This document shows positions 23,409-30,318 of a stretch of DNA of 31,814 nucleotides, one piece after another. Made by a program: the position numbers and the translations under genes. The notes beneath the pieces were generated by a model. It saw only the letters and a program-made list of their open reading frames with translations, was not told where the DNA came from and did no database searches. Positions within the stretch are counted from its first letter, which is position 1; every line of letters begins with the position of its first letter. This DNA comes from CAYUMU01 sp964445985 (GTDB lineage Bacteria; Planctomycetota; Planctomycetia; Pirellulales; S012-138), in assembly GCA_964445985.1 (NCBI GenBank), contig CAYUMU010000075.1, positions 1 to 31,814 of the forward strand, written 5' to 3'.

Positions 23409-24332
23409 ATGCAACTTGGATTTGTGAGCGCGATTCTGCCCGATCTCGAGCTCCGCGAAGTGTTCGAAACCGCCGAGCAGCTAGGGTACGACTGCGTGGA
23501 ACTGATGTGCTGGCCGCGCGGCAAGGCCCTCCGCCGTTATGCCGGCGTAACGCACGTGGCCGTGGACGAGCTCACGCCCTCGGCGATCGAAGAAATTCAA
23601 GCCCTGGTGGTGGAGTTTGGGGTGGCCATCTCCGCCCTGGGCTATTATCCCAATCCGCTGGCGGCCGATGCCGACGAGGCTCAGGCGGCCGTGAGTCACT
23701 TGTACCGGGTCATGGAGGCCGCGCGGCAATTGGGCGTGACGCGCGTGAACAGTTTTGTGGGCCGCGATTTCACCCGCGGCATCCACGACAACTGGCCGCG
23801 GTTCCTGGAAACCTGGCGACCCCTCATTGCCCATGCCGAGGCCTGCCAGGTTCGGGTGGGGATTGAAAACTGCCCCATGCTATTCACCGCCGACGAGTGG
23901 CCGGGCGGCAAGAACCTGGCCATCAGCCCTGCCATTTGGGAGCGCATGTTCGCCGACATTCCCAGCGATCACTTCGGGCTGAACTACGACCCTTCGCACC
24001 TGGTCTGGCAGCAGATGGATTATCTGGCGCCGCTGCGCCAGTTTGCCGACCGCATCTTTCACGTGCATGCCAAAGACGTGCGGATCGATCGCCACCGGCT
24101 CAACCAGGTCGGCATCCTCGCCCATCCCAATGAGTATCACACACCCAAGTTGCCCGGCCTGGGCGACGTGAATTGGGGACAGTTCTTCTCGGTGCTCGGC
24201 GACGTTGGCTACGCCGGCCCCGTATGCGTGGAAGTGGAAGATCGCGCCTACGAAGGCAGCCTGGAATCGCGACTGGCTTCGCTGCGTCAAAGCCATGCCT
24301 ACTTGCGGAACTATCTGCCTGCTTCCGCATAA
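23409..24332 (+). CDS. Sugar phosphate isomerase/epimerase family TIM barrel
   Basis: Member of the xylose isomerase-like TIM barrel superfamily, 307 residues, probably a metal-dependent sugar or cyclitol isomerase or epimerase; the substrate is unknown. The start MQLGFVSAILPDLELREVF at 23409 matches the family N-terminus; an in-frame ATG at 23361 would add 16 unconvincing residues. Likely metal ligands are E153 (GIENCPM), D194 and H197 (NYDPSHLVW), H220 (FHVHAKD) and E275 (VCVEVED). No signal peptide is present, so it acts in the cytoplasm. In planctomycetes these proteins are often found near Gfo/Idh/MocA enzymes, but here the nearest one is 17 kb away. A short palindrome ATTGGC-ga-GCCAAT (24333-24346) follows the stop directly. 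Confidence 0.88.
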   Translation: MQLGFVSAILPDLELREVFETAEQLGYDCVELMCWPRGKALRRYAGVTHVAVDELTPSAIEEIQALVVEFGVAISALGYYPNPLAADADEAQAAVSHLYRVMEAARQLGVTRVNSFVGRDFTRGIHDNWPRFLETWRPLIAHAEACQVRVGIENCPMLFTADEWPGGKNLAISPAIWERMFADIPSDHFGLNYDPSHLVWQQMDYLAPLRQFADRIFHVHAKDVRIDRHRLNQVGILAHPNEYHTPKLPGLGDVNWGQFFSVLGDVGYAGPVCVEVEDRAYEGSLESRLASLRQSHAYLRNYLPASA

Positions 24333-24651
24333 ATTGGCGAGCCAATCCTGGGAACTCGCGAAGCGGCGCGCCTCGGAGTCGCGGGTTCACCCCGACAACG
24401 CACCCACCCAAAGTGGCCGCCCGCCACCCCCTTCCATGCTGGTTTCGTGGTAAGGGAGTGGAATTCACCTGCAAAAATCAATGAAAAATCAGAAATTGTT
24501 GATGCTTAAATCCATGGGCAAGCGCATCATAGTACTGCTCGCGGGCATGCCGCCTGCGAGTCCCTCCGCAAGTTGGTGCTGGAACTCGCCAACTTCAAAC
24601 TACCCCGCTTGAATCATTCCGTTTTCCTGACCTTTTCAAAAGGCAAAGCCA
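24333..24651. other. Upstream region and leader of the first DUF1559 gene
   Basis: No gene is present in these 319 bases. The part from about 24440 onward aligns with the leaders before 26237 and at 25659-25830: shared features are GGTAAG, GTGG, GCAA, CTTAAATCC (24505-24513), AGCGCATCAT (24521-24530) and CTCGCGGGC (24538-24546). Confidence 0.65.
24538..24595 (+). ncRNA. Structured leader of DUF1559 gene 1 (two hairpins)
   Basis: Hairpin 1 pairs CTCGCGGGC (24538-24546) with GCCTGCGAG (24552-24560). Hairpin 2 pairs AAGTTGG (24570-24576) with CCAACTT (24589-24595) around the loop TGCTGGAACTCG. The same loop, with one base changed, sits on a stem of different sequence before DUF1559 gene 2. This covariation supports an RNA structure in the 5' untranslated region. 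Regulatory function is inference. Confidence 0.6.
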
Positions 24652-25629
24652 ATGAATGTGCGCGCCCCCCTGCACAAACAACAAGGTTTCACGTTAGTGG
24701 AGTTGCTGGTGGTCATTGCCATTATTGGCATTCTGATCGCCATGCTGTTGCCGGCCATTCAAGCTGCCCGCGAGGCGGCCCGCCGCTCGAATTGTTCGAG
24801 CAATCTCAAGCAATACGCCACGGCCATGCTCTTGCACGCCGATCGCAATGCCGAGCAGTTGGTGCCCTCGGCCACAAGCCTCTCGACCGGCAACAATGGC
24901 ATTAGCTGGATTGCCTTGTTGTGGCCCGTCATGGAGCGCGGCCCCGAGTTCTCCAACCTCGATTTAACGGTAACCTCCACGCAAGGCACCAACCTGGCTC
25001 TCTTCACCGGCACGCGATCCGACATGTATTACTGCCCCACCCGCGGCTTCCGCATGAACGCCACGGGCACGTACGGCGGCCAGTCGGTGGACTATGTGTG
25101 CGTGGGCGTGACGGCCAGCAGCCTGCCTTCGAACCTGCACGCCGCGGGCGTGAACGGTGGATTGAGCCAATGGAACTCCACCCTGGGGAACGCCGGCTAC
25201 ATGGGCGGCGCCATCATTCCAGCGGCTTCGCAGAATGCGGTCGAAGTTCGTTCGCGGGTAACCATCGGCGGCGTGACCGACGGCATGTCGTACACCGCGC
25301 TCGTCGGCGAAAAGCACCTGAACCCCTCGCGGATCGGCAACGCCGGCTTCGACAATCCTTTTCACCCGGGCCACATGTCCTCGGGGCACGTGGGTGGCGC
25401 CAAGGTGGCCGGCCTGGGCCTCGCCTTGGCTCCAAACAACCCGGTTGTGGCCACCGTCAGCGACGGCACCAGCGACGCGGGCTACTACATGTACGGTAGC
25501 TGGCATCCGGGCATCAGCCAGTTTGCCTTTGGCGATACGCGGGTGGCGGCCGTCAAATCATACGCCGCGCCGCAAGCGCTGTTGTCTATGTCGGGACGAT
25601 CCGACGGCCAGCCGTACGATCTGCCGTAA
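24652..25629 (+). CDS. DUF1559 pseudopilin-like protein, copy 1
   Basis: Exported protein of 325 residues, a family greatly expanded in planctomycetes and of unknown exact function. The N-terminus has a type IV prepilin signal, QQG|FTLVELLVVIAIIGILIA with cleavage after Gly12 and Glu at +5, followed by the DUF1559 start LLPAIQAAREAARRSNC. The C-terminus carries SWHPGISQFAFGDTRVAAVK: the His and Asp of the H-X9-DG motif are kept but DG reads D-T. It is a close paralog of the protein from 26237-27241 (shared RVTIGGVTDGMSYTA, GEKHLNP and a PYDLP end). The start ATG at 24652 is preceded by AAAAGGCAAAGCCA, the same context as copy 2. The long conserved leader suggests post-transcriptional or transcriptional control. 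Confidence 0.92.
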   Translation: MNVRAPLHKQQGFTLVELLVVIAIIGILIAMLLPAIQAAREAARRSNCSSNLKQYATAMLLHADRNAEQLVPSATSLSTGNNGISWIALLWPVMERGPEFSNLDLTVTSTQGTNLALFTGTRSDMYYCPTRGFRMNATGTYGGQSVDYVCVGVTASSLPSNLHAAGVNGGLSQWNSTLGNAGYMGGAIIPAASQNAVEVRSRVTIGGVTDGMSYTALVGEKHLNPSRIGNAGFDNPFHPGHMSSGHVGGAKVAGLGLALAPNNPVVATVSDGTSDAGYYMYGSWHPGISQFAFGDTRVAAVKSYAAPQALLSMSGRSDGQPYDLP

Positions 25630-25658
25630 GCCAAAGGCGCATGCGACATTCGCGCGAC

Positions 25659-25830
25659 AATATTTTTGACTATGCCTCACAGGTGGCATGCCATACCCGC
25701 CATAGTAAGCACATGGTAAGCCGCGGTGCTGTTCGCAATTTTGGCGAGCGGCGCCCCTTGCCAAAAAATTTACGGCAAATTAGAAAATATACTCATTAAA
25801 TCCATGACCTAGCGCATCATGATAATAATG
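25659..25830 (+). repeat. Promoter-leader repeat copy A (no gene attached)
   Basis: Imperfect direct repeat of copy B at 25943-26113. Shared features in order are TTGAC, CCATACCC, GGTAAG, GCAATTTTG, AAAAAATT, ATTAAATCC (25795-25803) and AGCGCATCAT (25811-25820). Copy A carries its own hairpin, TTTTGGC (25739-25745) with GCCAAAA (25760-25766). Instead of a CTCGCGGGC leader end and a gene, it runs directly into the hairpin at 25830. Confidence 0.8.
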
Positions 25831-25875
25831 CCCTTGCAGGAAGTAGCCGTACCTCCTGCAAGGGCTTGTTGTTTT
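25830..25875 (+). terminator. Intrinsic terminator after leader copy A
   Basis: GCCCTTGCAGGA (25830-25841) pairs perfectly with TCCTGCAAGGGC (25854-25865), followed by TTGTTGTTTT. It resembles the hairpin after DUF1559 gene 2 (27266-27304), sharing CCCTTGCAGGAAG and CCTCCTGCAAGGG. It lies 200 bases after the stop of DUF1559 gene 1 and could also end that transcript. Confidence 0.8.
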
Positions 25876-25942
25876 AGCTGCCTCATCCAACAAAAATTCG
25901 GCCGTTCACATCTTGTCGCCCTGCCTTCAGGGCACTCCGTAC

Positions 25943-26113
25943 TAAATTCTTGACGACACCCCACGGGGAGCGTACCATACCCCCTGCAGTGCGTGAATGG
26001 TAAGCTGTGGCATTCTTGCAATTTTGCCGAGAACGAAACCCTCGCGGAAAAAATTCTCGGTAAATCAAGAAAAATGATCCATTAAATCCGTAACGCAGCG
26101 AATCATCATAATG
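25943..26113 (+). repeat. Promoter-leader repeat copy B (leads into DUF1559 gene 2)
   Basis: Direct repeat partner of 25659-25830. It contains an inverted repeat CCGAGAA (26027-26033) with TTCTCGG (26054-26060) at the place where copy A has a different hairpin, then ATTAAATCC (26081-26089) and AGCGAATCAT (26097-26106). It continues as CTCGCGGGC and the conserved leader of the gene. Confidence 0.8.
25950..25978 (+). promoter_or_regulatory. Candidate promoter of DUF1559 gene 2
   Basis: TTGACG (25950-25955) and TACCAT (25973-25978) are spaced by 17 bases. The equivalent boxes in copy A are TTGACT (25666-25671) and TGCCAT (25689-25694), also 17 apart. Conservation of both box positions in the two copies supports a sigma-70-type promoter. 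It would give a leader of roughly 250 bases. Confidence 0.5.
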
Positions 26114-26170
26114 CTCGCGGGCGAGCCCCCCATGATCCTTCCGTGGGTTGGTGCTGGAACTCACCAATCC
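26113..26170 (+). ncRNA. Structured leader of DUF1559 gene 2
   Basis: CTCG-CGGG-CGAG can form a small hairpin at 26113-26124. The conserved hairpin pairs GGGTTGG (26145-26151) with CCAATCC (26064 is not involved; right arm 26164-26170) around the loop TGCTGGAACTCA. Compared with 24570-24595, the outer two pairs change from A-U to G-C and the third from G-C to G-U, while the loop is kept. Confidence 0.6.
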
Positions 26171-26236
26171 TACCTCTGGACGTGTTTAATCATTCCTTTC
26201 GTTTCTTGTTTTTCTTTCTCTTAAGAGGCAAAGCCA

Positions 26237-27241
26237 ATGAGGTCGCGCGCGAAATCATTTCAACGATCAGGGTTTACCCTTGTTGAGTTGTTGGTGGTCA
26301 TTGCGATCATCGGCATTCTCATCGCCATGCTGCTGCCAGCCATTCAGGCTGCCCGCGAAGCAGCCCGACGGGCCAACTGCTCGAACAACCTCAAGCAGTA
26401 CGCCACGGGCATGCTTTTGTATGCCGACCGCAACGCCGAAGAAGTGGTCCCCTCGGCGGTGCATCGTAGCACCGCCGCCACGGGCACGACCAACAATGGC
26501 GTGAGCTGGATGGTGCTCCTCTGGCCCGTCATGGAGAAAGCACCGGAATTCTCAGGTCTCGGTTTGACAGCAGGTTCGTCTGAAGCTCCGAATGCCGCCA
26601 TTTTGGCTTCGAATCGCTCGGACATGTATGCTTGCCCCACCCGAGGTTTCCGCACCATGGGCACGGCTCAGATTTACAACGGCCAAAACCCGGATTACGT
26701 GTGTGTTGGCCTGTCCTCGTTAACCTTCGACACCACTTATGCCGCGGCTAACATCTGTGGTGGCCTTAGTTATTATAGAACAGACTTGGCGGCCTTTTTC
26801 ACCGGCGCGATTATTCCCTCGTATGCTCGCATTCAGAATCCTGGCCCGCCTGTCACGCAGGTCATTCGCTCGCGCGTGACGATCGGCGGCGTGACCGACG
26901 GCATGTCGTACACCGCCATGTTCGGCGAAAAGCACCTCAATCCGGCGCGATTGGGTACGACGCTGTTCGATAATCCCTATAACCCAGGGCATATCGCCTC
27001 GGGTCAACCGGGCGGAACTCGTGTCGCGGGGCTGGGCTTGGCTCCGCGCCCAGATACCCCGCTTATGACGGATGCCACTTTCTCGGATGAAGCCATGTAC
27101 TACTTTGGTAGCTGGCACCCCGGCATCAGCCAGTTCGCCTACGGCGATGCCCGCGTGGCCGCCGTGAAGACCTACGCCACTCCCGTTGCCTTGCACGCCA
27201 TGGCCGGCCGAGGCGACGGCACGCCTTACGATCTGCCGTAA
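26237..27241 (+). CDS. DUF1559 pseudopilin-like protein, copy 2
   Basis: Exported protein of 334 residues, close paralog of the product of 24652-25629. The prepilin-type signal is RSG|FTLVELLVVIAIIGILIA with cleavage after Gly12 and Glu at +5, followed by AIQAAREAARRANC. The C-terminal motif reads SWHPGISQFAYGDARVAAVK, with D-A where the classical motif has D-G, and the protein ends PYDLP like copy 1. The two copies differ most in the middle (about residues 95-215), where copy 2 has extra loops. The start ATG at 26237 follows AAGAGGCAAAGCCA, nearly the same as copy 1. A matching hairpin terminator lies 25 bases after the stop. It probably sits at the inner membrane or in a pilus-like assembly; the function is unknown. 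Confidence 0.92.
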   Translation: MRSRAKSFQRSGFTLVELLVVIAIIGILIAMLLPAIQAAREAARRANCSNNLKQYATGMLLYADRNAEEVVPSAVHRSTAATGTTNNGVSWMVLLWPVMEKAPEFSGLGLTAGSSEAPNAAILASNRSDMYACPTRGFRTMGTAQIYNGQNPDYVCVGLSSLTFDTTYAAANICGGLSYYRTDLAAFFTGAIIPSYARIQNPGPPVTQVIRSRVTIGGVTDGMSYTAMFGEKHLNPARLGTTLFDNPYNPGHIASGQPGGTRVAGLGLAPRPDTPLMTDATFSDEAMYYFGSWHPGISQFAYGDARVAAVKTYATPVALHAMAGRGDGTPYDLP

Positions 27242-27265
27242 GCCAACCGCAACCGCGAAACTCAA

Positions 27266-27304
27266 CAACCCTTGCAGGAAGCAATCCGCCTCCTGCAAGG
27301 GTTG
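27266..27304 (+). terminator. Hairpin terminator after DUF1559 gene 2
   Basis: CAACCCTTGCAGGA (27266-27279) pairs with TCCTGCAAGGGTTG (27291-27304), 14 bp around an 11-base loop. The following GTTCATTAGTATT is only partly U-rich. It is the sequence relative of the hairpin at 25830-25865. Confidence 0.75.
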
Positions 27305-27396
27305 GTTCATTAGTATTCCGAAAATAACTTCCCGATTTTCTCGATAACCATGGTGGGCAACGACGACGTCCCTCGTTTGCCTCAATGTCGCCATGT

Positions 27397-27426
27397 GCGA
27401 CGCATCTTGCTTGCGACGCATCTTGC
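27397..27426. repeat. Short tandem direct repeat
   Basis: GCGACGCATCTTGC occurs at 27397-27410 and again at 27413-27426, a 16-base period. It lies in the convergent spacer between DUF1559 gene 2 and the small secreted protein gene. It looks like a local slippage product. Confidence 0.6.
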
Positions 27427-27460
27427 CCGTGAGGGATCGCATCTCACCTTCCACCGCAAT

Positions 27461-27784
27461 TTACAGCAGTGGAATCCCCCGCGCGTTGGCGATCTTGGTC
27501 ATCATCACGCGAAAGTAGGGATAAGGGTAAGCCTCGTTATAGCGAATCGCCTTAAAGGTGACCGAAAGCACAAGTTGTTCGGTCAATTCCAGCTTTTGCA
27601 CCGCCTCCAGCACTCGATCCAGAAATTCTTGTTCCTCGGCGCGGGTTACCTTTAATAGTTTCTGTAGCTTTTCATTGAGAGTAATAATCTCGCCCGGCTG
27701 CGGCGGAGTTTGAGCCAGGCAGGGCGTGGTAGGACTGAAGCTGGCCGCGGCGAGCACCAGCGCGATGAACAGCGAACGTGTCAT
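27461..27784 (-). CDS. Small secreted protein downstream of the DUF11 protein
   Basis: Unrecognised exported protein of 107 residues. A signal peptide covers residues 1-24 (LFIALVLAAASF, ending CLA-QT). The mature part is about 80 residues, helical and charged (LNEKLQKLLKVTRAEEQEFLDRVLEAVQKLEL), then an aromatic YPYPYFRVMM segment. The start ATG at 27784 follows the stop of the DUF11 gene by only 9 bases, and its AAGGA ribosome binding site overlaps that TAA stop, so translation is likely coupled. The arrangement suggests that it works with the DUF11 protein at the cell surface or in the periplasm, but this is inference. No domain is recognised. Confidence 0.75.
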   Translation of the reverse strand: MTRSLFIALVLAAASFSPTTPCLAQTPPQPGEIITLNEKLQKLLKVTRAEEQEFLDRVLEAVQKLELTEQLVLSVTFKAIRYNEAYPYPYFRVMMTKIANARGIPLL

Positions 27785-27793
27785 GGCAGATCC

Positions 27794-30073
27794 TTACTGG
27801 TCGGTATACACCTGGGTGCTCTCTTCCTTGGTGACGGGCGTTTCCATTTCGGCCGTCTTGAGTTGCACCTGCGTGCGCAGGTCGCCCGCGCGTTCTCCCC
27901 GCACGCGAACGCGGTAGGTGGTATCGGCGCGGGGCGCCAAGCGGTCCAAGCGTTCGAAGAAGATTTGCTGGCCCCGAATCACGCCCCGCGTGGCGCCGTC
28001 GGCGGAGAGCGGCTGGAGCTCCGGCGGCAATTGCACAATCAGTTCGATATCGGTGGCCGTTTTAGTTCCCTGGTTAACCACTTGGATTTCATAAGTCATT
28101 TCCGCCCCGACTTCCACCGGGTCGGCCAGGTCTTTCACCTGGAACAGGATGGCCGAGATGCCTTCGACTTCCACGGATTGTTCGCTGCGGGCTTTCAGGT
28201 CGTGCTGCGCGGAGCCTTCCACCGCCAATGTGTGCTGGCCTTCCTCCACGGGTACCAGTTGCAGCGTGACCACGCCTCGCTGGTTGGGGGGTAGCGATTC
28301 GAGCGACCAATGCACGGTCCCGGTCTTGGGATCGTAGGCGCCGTAGTTATCAGCGTTGACGAATTTAAAGCCCTTGGGCACGTACGACACCAGGTTGACA
28401 TTTTCAGCGGGCGCCGTGCCGGGGTTGGCCACTTCAATGGTGTAGGTGGCCTGACGTTCCAAGAACCGCTTCTTCGGTCCGGTCACGGCCACTTGAAGCG
28501 CTGGTGAGATCACATGAATTTGCGTGCGGCCTTCGGCGCGCAGCGTGCCATCGGCCCGCGCGTTGATCAGGTTGGCAATTTGCCCCGCCTTGGTGGCCTG
28601 GAGCATGAGCTCCAGCTCGCGCGACTCACCCGGCTTGAGGTCGCCCACTTCGTATTCCAGCACGCCGCCGCCCGCATGAATCAGGCCGGGCGGAACATGC
28701 TCGCTGAGCACCACGCCCGTGGCAGGGCCGGTGCCGGGGTTCCAAATCTTGATCTTCAGGGTCAGTTCTTCGCCGATCATCACCTGAGCAGGCGCCACAA
28801 CATCCACCCGCAATTCAGGCCGAGTGGCCATGCTGCGCACCGACACCTCGGCGGCAAAGGTGACCGTGGCCACCGAGCCCAACTCCCCCTCGGCAATGGG
28901 CATCAGCTCCACTTTCAGCACCCGTTCGTCGCCCGGGTTGAGCACGTCGAGCGTCCAAGTCAGATCGCCTTGCGGCGAAACCTCGGGCGGCGGCGAAGCC
29001 GTAATGAACTCGGCTCCCCGCGGCACGCTGTCGTGAACCTGCACCTGGCGAACGCTGGTTTTTCCCAGGTTCCGCACCAAAATTTCAAACGTGGCCGGCT
29101 TGCCCACCTGAACTTCGGCGGGAGCCAGTTTTTGCACCTGGATGCTGGGAACCTGAGCGCCTTCCAGCCCTCGTTCGCCCGGTCGGCCGGTACCCTGCAC
29201 TGCCGTGCTCGTGCCGGCGATCGCTTCACGACCGGGGCCAGGCCGGCCGATCACGTTGCCCGGATTGCCCAGGGCAGGGAACGGCGCCGGCTCTTCGGGC
29301 CGCTCGACTTGCCGGCTCGCGATTCTCGGATCGTTGTGGCCAAAACCTGGCCCGGCCGGCGCCGCAAGCGGTCCAGCATTCCCGACCAATGGCATGTTCG
29401 GGTCCGCGACAAAGTCATCGGGATCGGGATTGTGCATCCCCTGTTCCATGTTCCGGGCAGGATTGGCTCCCTGCCGCGGATCGGTGTCGCCGGGCGCGTA
29501 GTTCGGCTCGGGGGCCGGGGCACGCGGGTCCGTGGCGCCGTATCGCGGGGCATACCCGTCGGCAACCAGGTTGACCCGGCCCGGCGTGGTTTCGTCGGCG
29601 GGTGGAAACTGGTCGCGGGGCGATCCAGGAGCTTGGGGCCTGCCTCGGTCTGCCGCCGAGAAGGGATCGTTCGCGTTGCGGCCAGCGGGATATTCCATGA
29701 CCGGGGGGCGAGCCAACGGCGCGCGCGGCTCGGCTTCGGGGTAACCTCGGGGCGGCAGGGGCGCGGCGTTATCGGGGGCGAACCGGCCGGGTTCGTCCTG
29801 ATATTCGCCAGGTGGCAGATCCCGCTCAAAATCTCGAATGTCTTGGGGCTCGGCCGCTGGCGGCGTGGGACGTTCCGACAGAGTGCGCCCGCCGGCAAAC
29901 GGATCGACCGGTGGCCCACCCGGCCGCGCGTCGGCGCCTTCAAAGGGATCGAACGGAGCGTTGGTCACGTCGGCCGGCGCTGCTTGCGGACCGCGTTGCG
30001 CTTGCGCGATCGCGATCGTTCCGGCCGCGACCAGGACACCGAGAGCTGAAAGCCTGACAAGAAACCGCTTCAT
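27794..30073 (-). CDS. Exported DUF11 repeat surface protein
   Basis: Exported protein of 759 residues. A signal peptide covers about 1-26 (RFLVRLSALGVLVAAGTIAIAQA). Residues about 30-305 are a Pro/Gly/Ala/Asp-rich, probably unfolded region. Four beta-sandwich DUF11-type modules follow at about 310-405, 420-520, 525-635 and 640-735, each with a V-G-x-x-x-(T/L)-(F/Y)-x-I-x-(V/I)-x-N-x-G strand, a V-P-x-G turn and a P-G-x-x-R-x-(V/L)-x-(L/V) strand. This fold is shared with bacterial surface and OmcB-like proteins and suggests a structural or adhesive role in the envelope. The start ATG at 30073 has GGGAG 7 bases upstream; an earlier in-frame start at 30184 would bury the signal peptide. It is coupled to the small secreted protein gene downstream. 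Confidence 0.88.
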   Translation of the reverse strand: MKRFLVRLSALGVLVAAGTIAIAQAQRGPQAAPADVTNAPFDPFEGADARPGGPPVDPFAGGRTLSERPTPPAAEPQDIRDFERDLPPGEYQDEPGRFAPDNAAPLPPRGYPEAEPRAPLARPPVMEYPAGRNANDPFSAADRGRPQAPGSPRDQFPPADETTPGRVNLVADGYAPRYGATDPRAPAPEPNYAPGDTDPRQGANPARNMEQGMHNPDPDDFVADPNMPLVGNAGPLAAPAGPGFGHNDPRIASRQVERPEEPAPFPALGNPGNVIGRPGPGREAIAGTSTAVQGTGRPGERGLEGAQVPSIQVQKLAPAEVQVGKPATFEILVRNLGKTSVRQVQVHDSVPRGAEFITASPPPEVSPQGDLTWTLDVLNPGDERVLKVELMPIAEGELGSVATVTFAAEVSVRSMATRPELRVDVVAPAQVMIGEELTLKIKIWNPGTGPATGVVLSEHVPPGLIHAGGGVLEYEVGDLKPGESRELELMLQATKAGQIANLINARADGTLRAEGRTQIHVISPALQVAVTGPKKRFLERQATYTIEVANPGTAPAENVNLVSYVPKGFKFVNADNYGAYDPKTGTVHWSLESLPPNQRGVVTLQLVPVEEGQHTLAVEGSAQHDLKARSEQSVEVEGISAILFQVKDLADPVEVGAEMTYEIQVVNQGTKTATDIELIVQLPPELQPLSADGATRGVIRGQQIFFERLDRLAPRADTTYRVRVRGERAGDLRTQVQLKTAEMETPVTKEESTQVYTDQ

Positions 30074-30242
30074 GGCGAACTCCCGCCATTTGCATAATGG
30101 GCGGACAAAGAGAGGGGGTAGACCTGCCTGCTCGGCAAGAAGCGCGGAATCCCCGCACTCCTGCTCGGCGGCCTTCATTAGCAAAAACGGCCCGGGTGGG
30201 GAAGACCGGTTCCCTCCCCCCCGGCTCCCAAATCGGAAATGC

Positions 30243-30271
30243 TTGATGTGGCCCTCGGCTTGTGAAACAAT
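30243..30271 (+). promoter_or_regulatory. Candidate promoter of the DUF1501 gene
   Basis: TTGATG (30243-30248) and AACAAT (30266-30271) are 17 bases apart, each matching four of six sigma-70 consensus positions. It lies in the 245-base divergent gap before the start codon at 30319. Weak on its own. Confidence 0.25.
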
Positions 30272-30318
30272 CGCGTTATCCCCACCGAAAGCGTGATCGA
30301 TTACCAGGTTGAGGCTCC

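Larger units (their letters stand above)
25630..26236. other. Intergenic region with two promoter/leader copies and a terminator
   Basis: This 607-base gap has no ORF worth calling. It contains copy A of a promoter-leader block (25659-25830), a terminator-like hairpin (25830-25875), a small hairpin GCCCTG-cctt-CAGGGC at 25918-25933, and copy B of the block (25943-26113) that continues into the leader of DUF1559 gene 2. Confidence 0.75.

Noticed and set aside
24333..24346. Terminator after the isomerase-like gene
   Set aside because: The palindrome ATTGGC-ga-GCCAAT has a 2-base loop and no U-tract, so it is not a usable intrinsic terminator.
28514..30049. Plus-strand ORF of 511 residues
   Set aside because: Antisense to the DUF11 gene, whose domains are recognisable. 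The composition is His/Arg/Gly-rich as expected of a shadow frame in GC-rich DNA.
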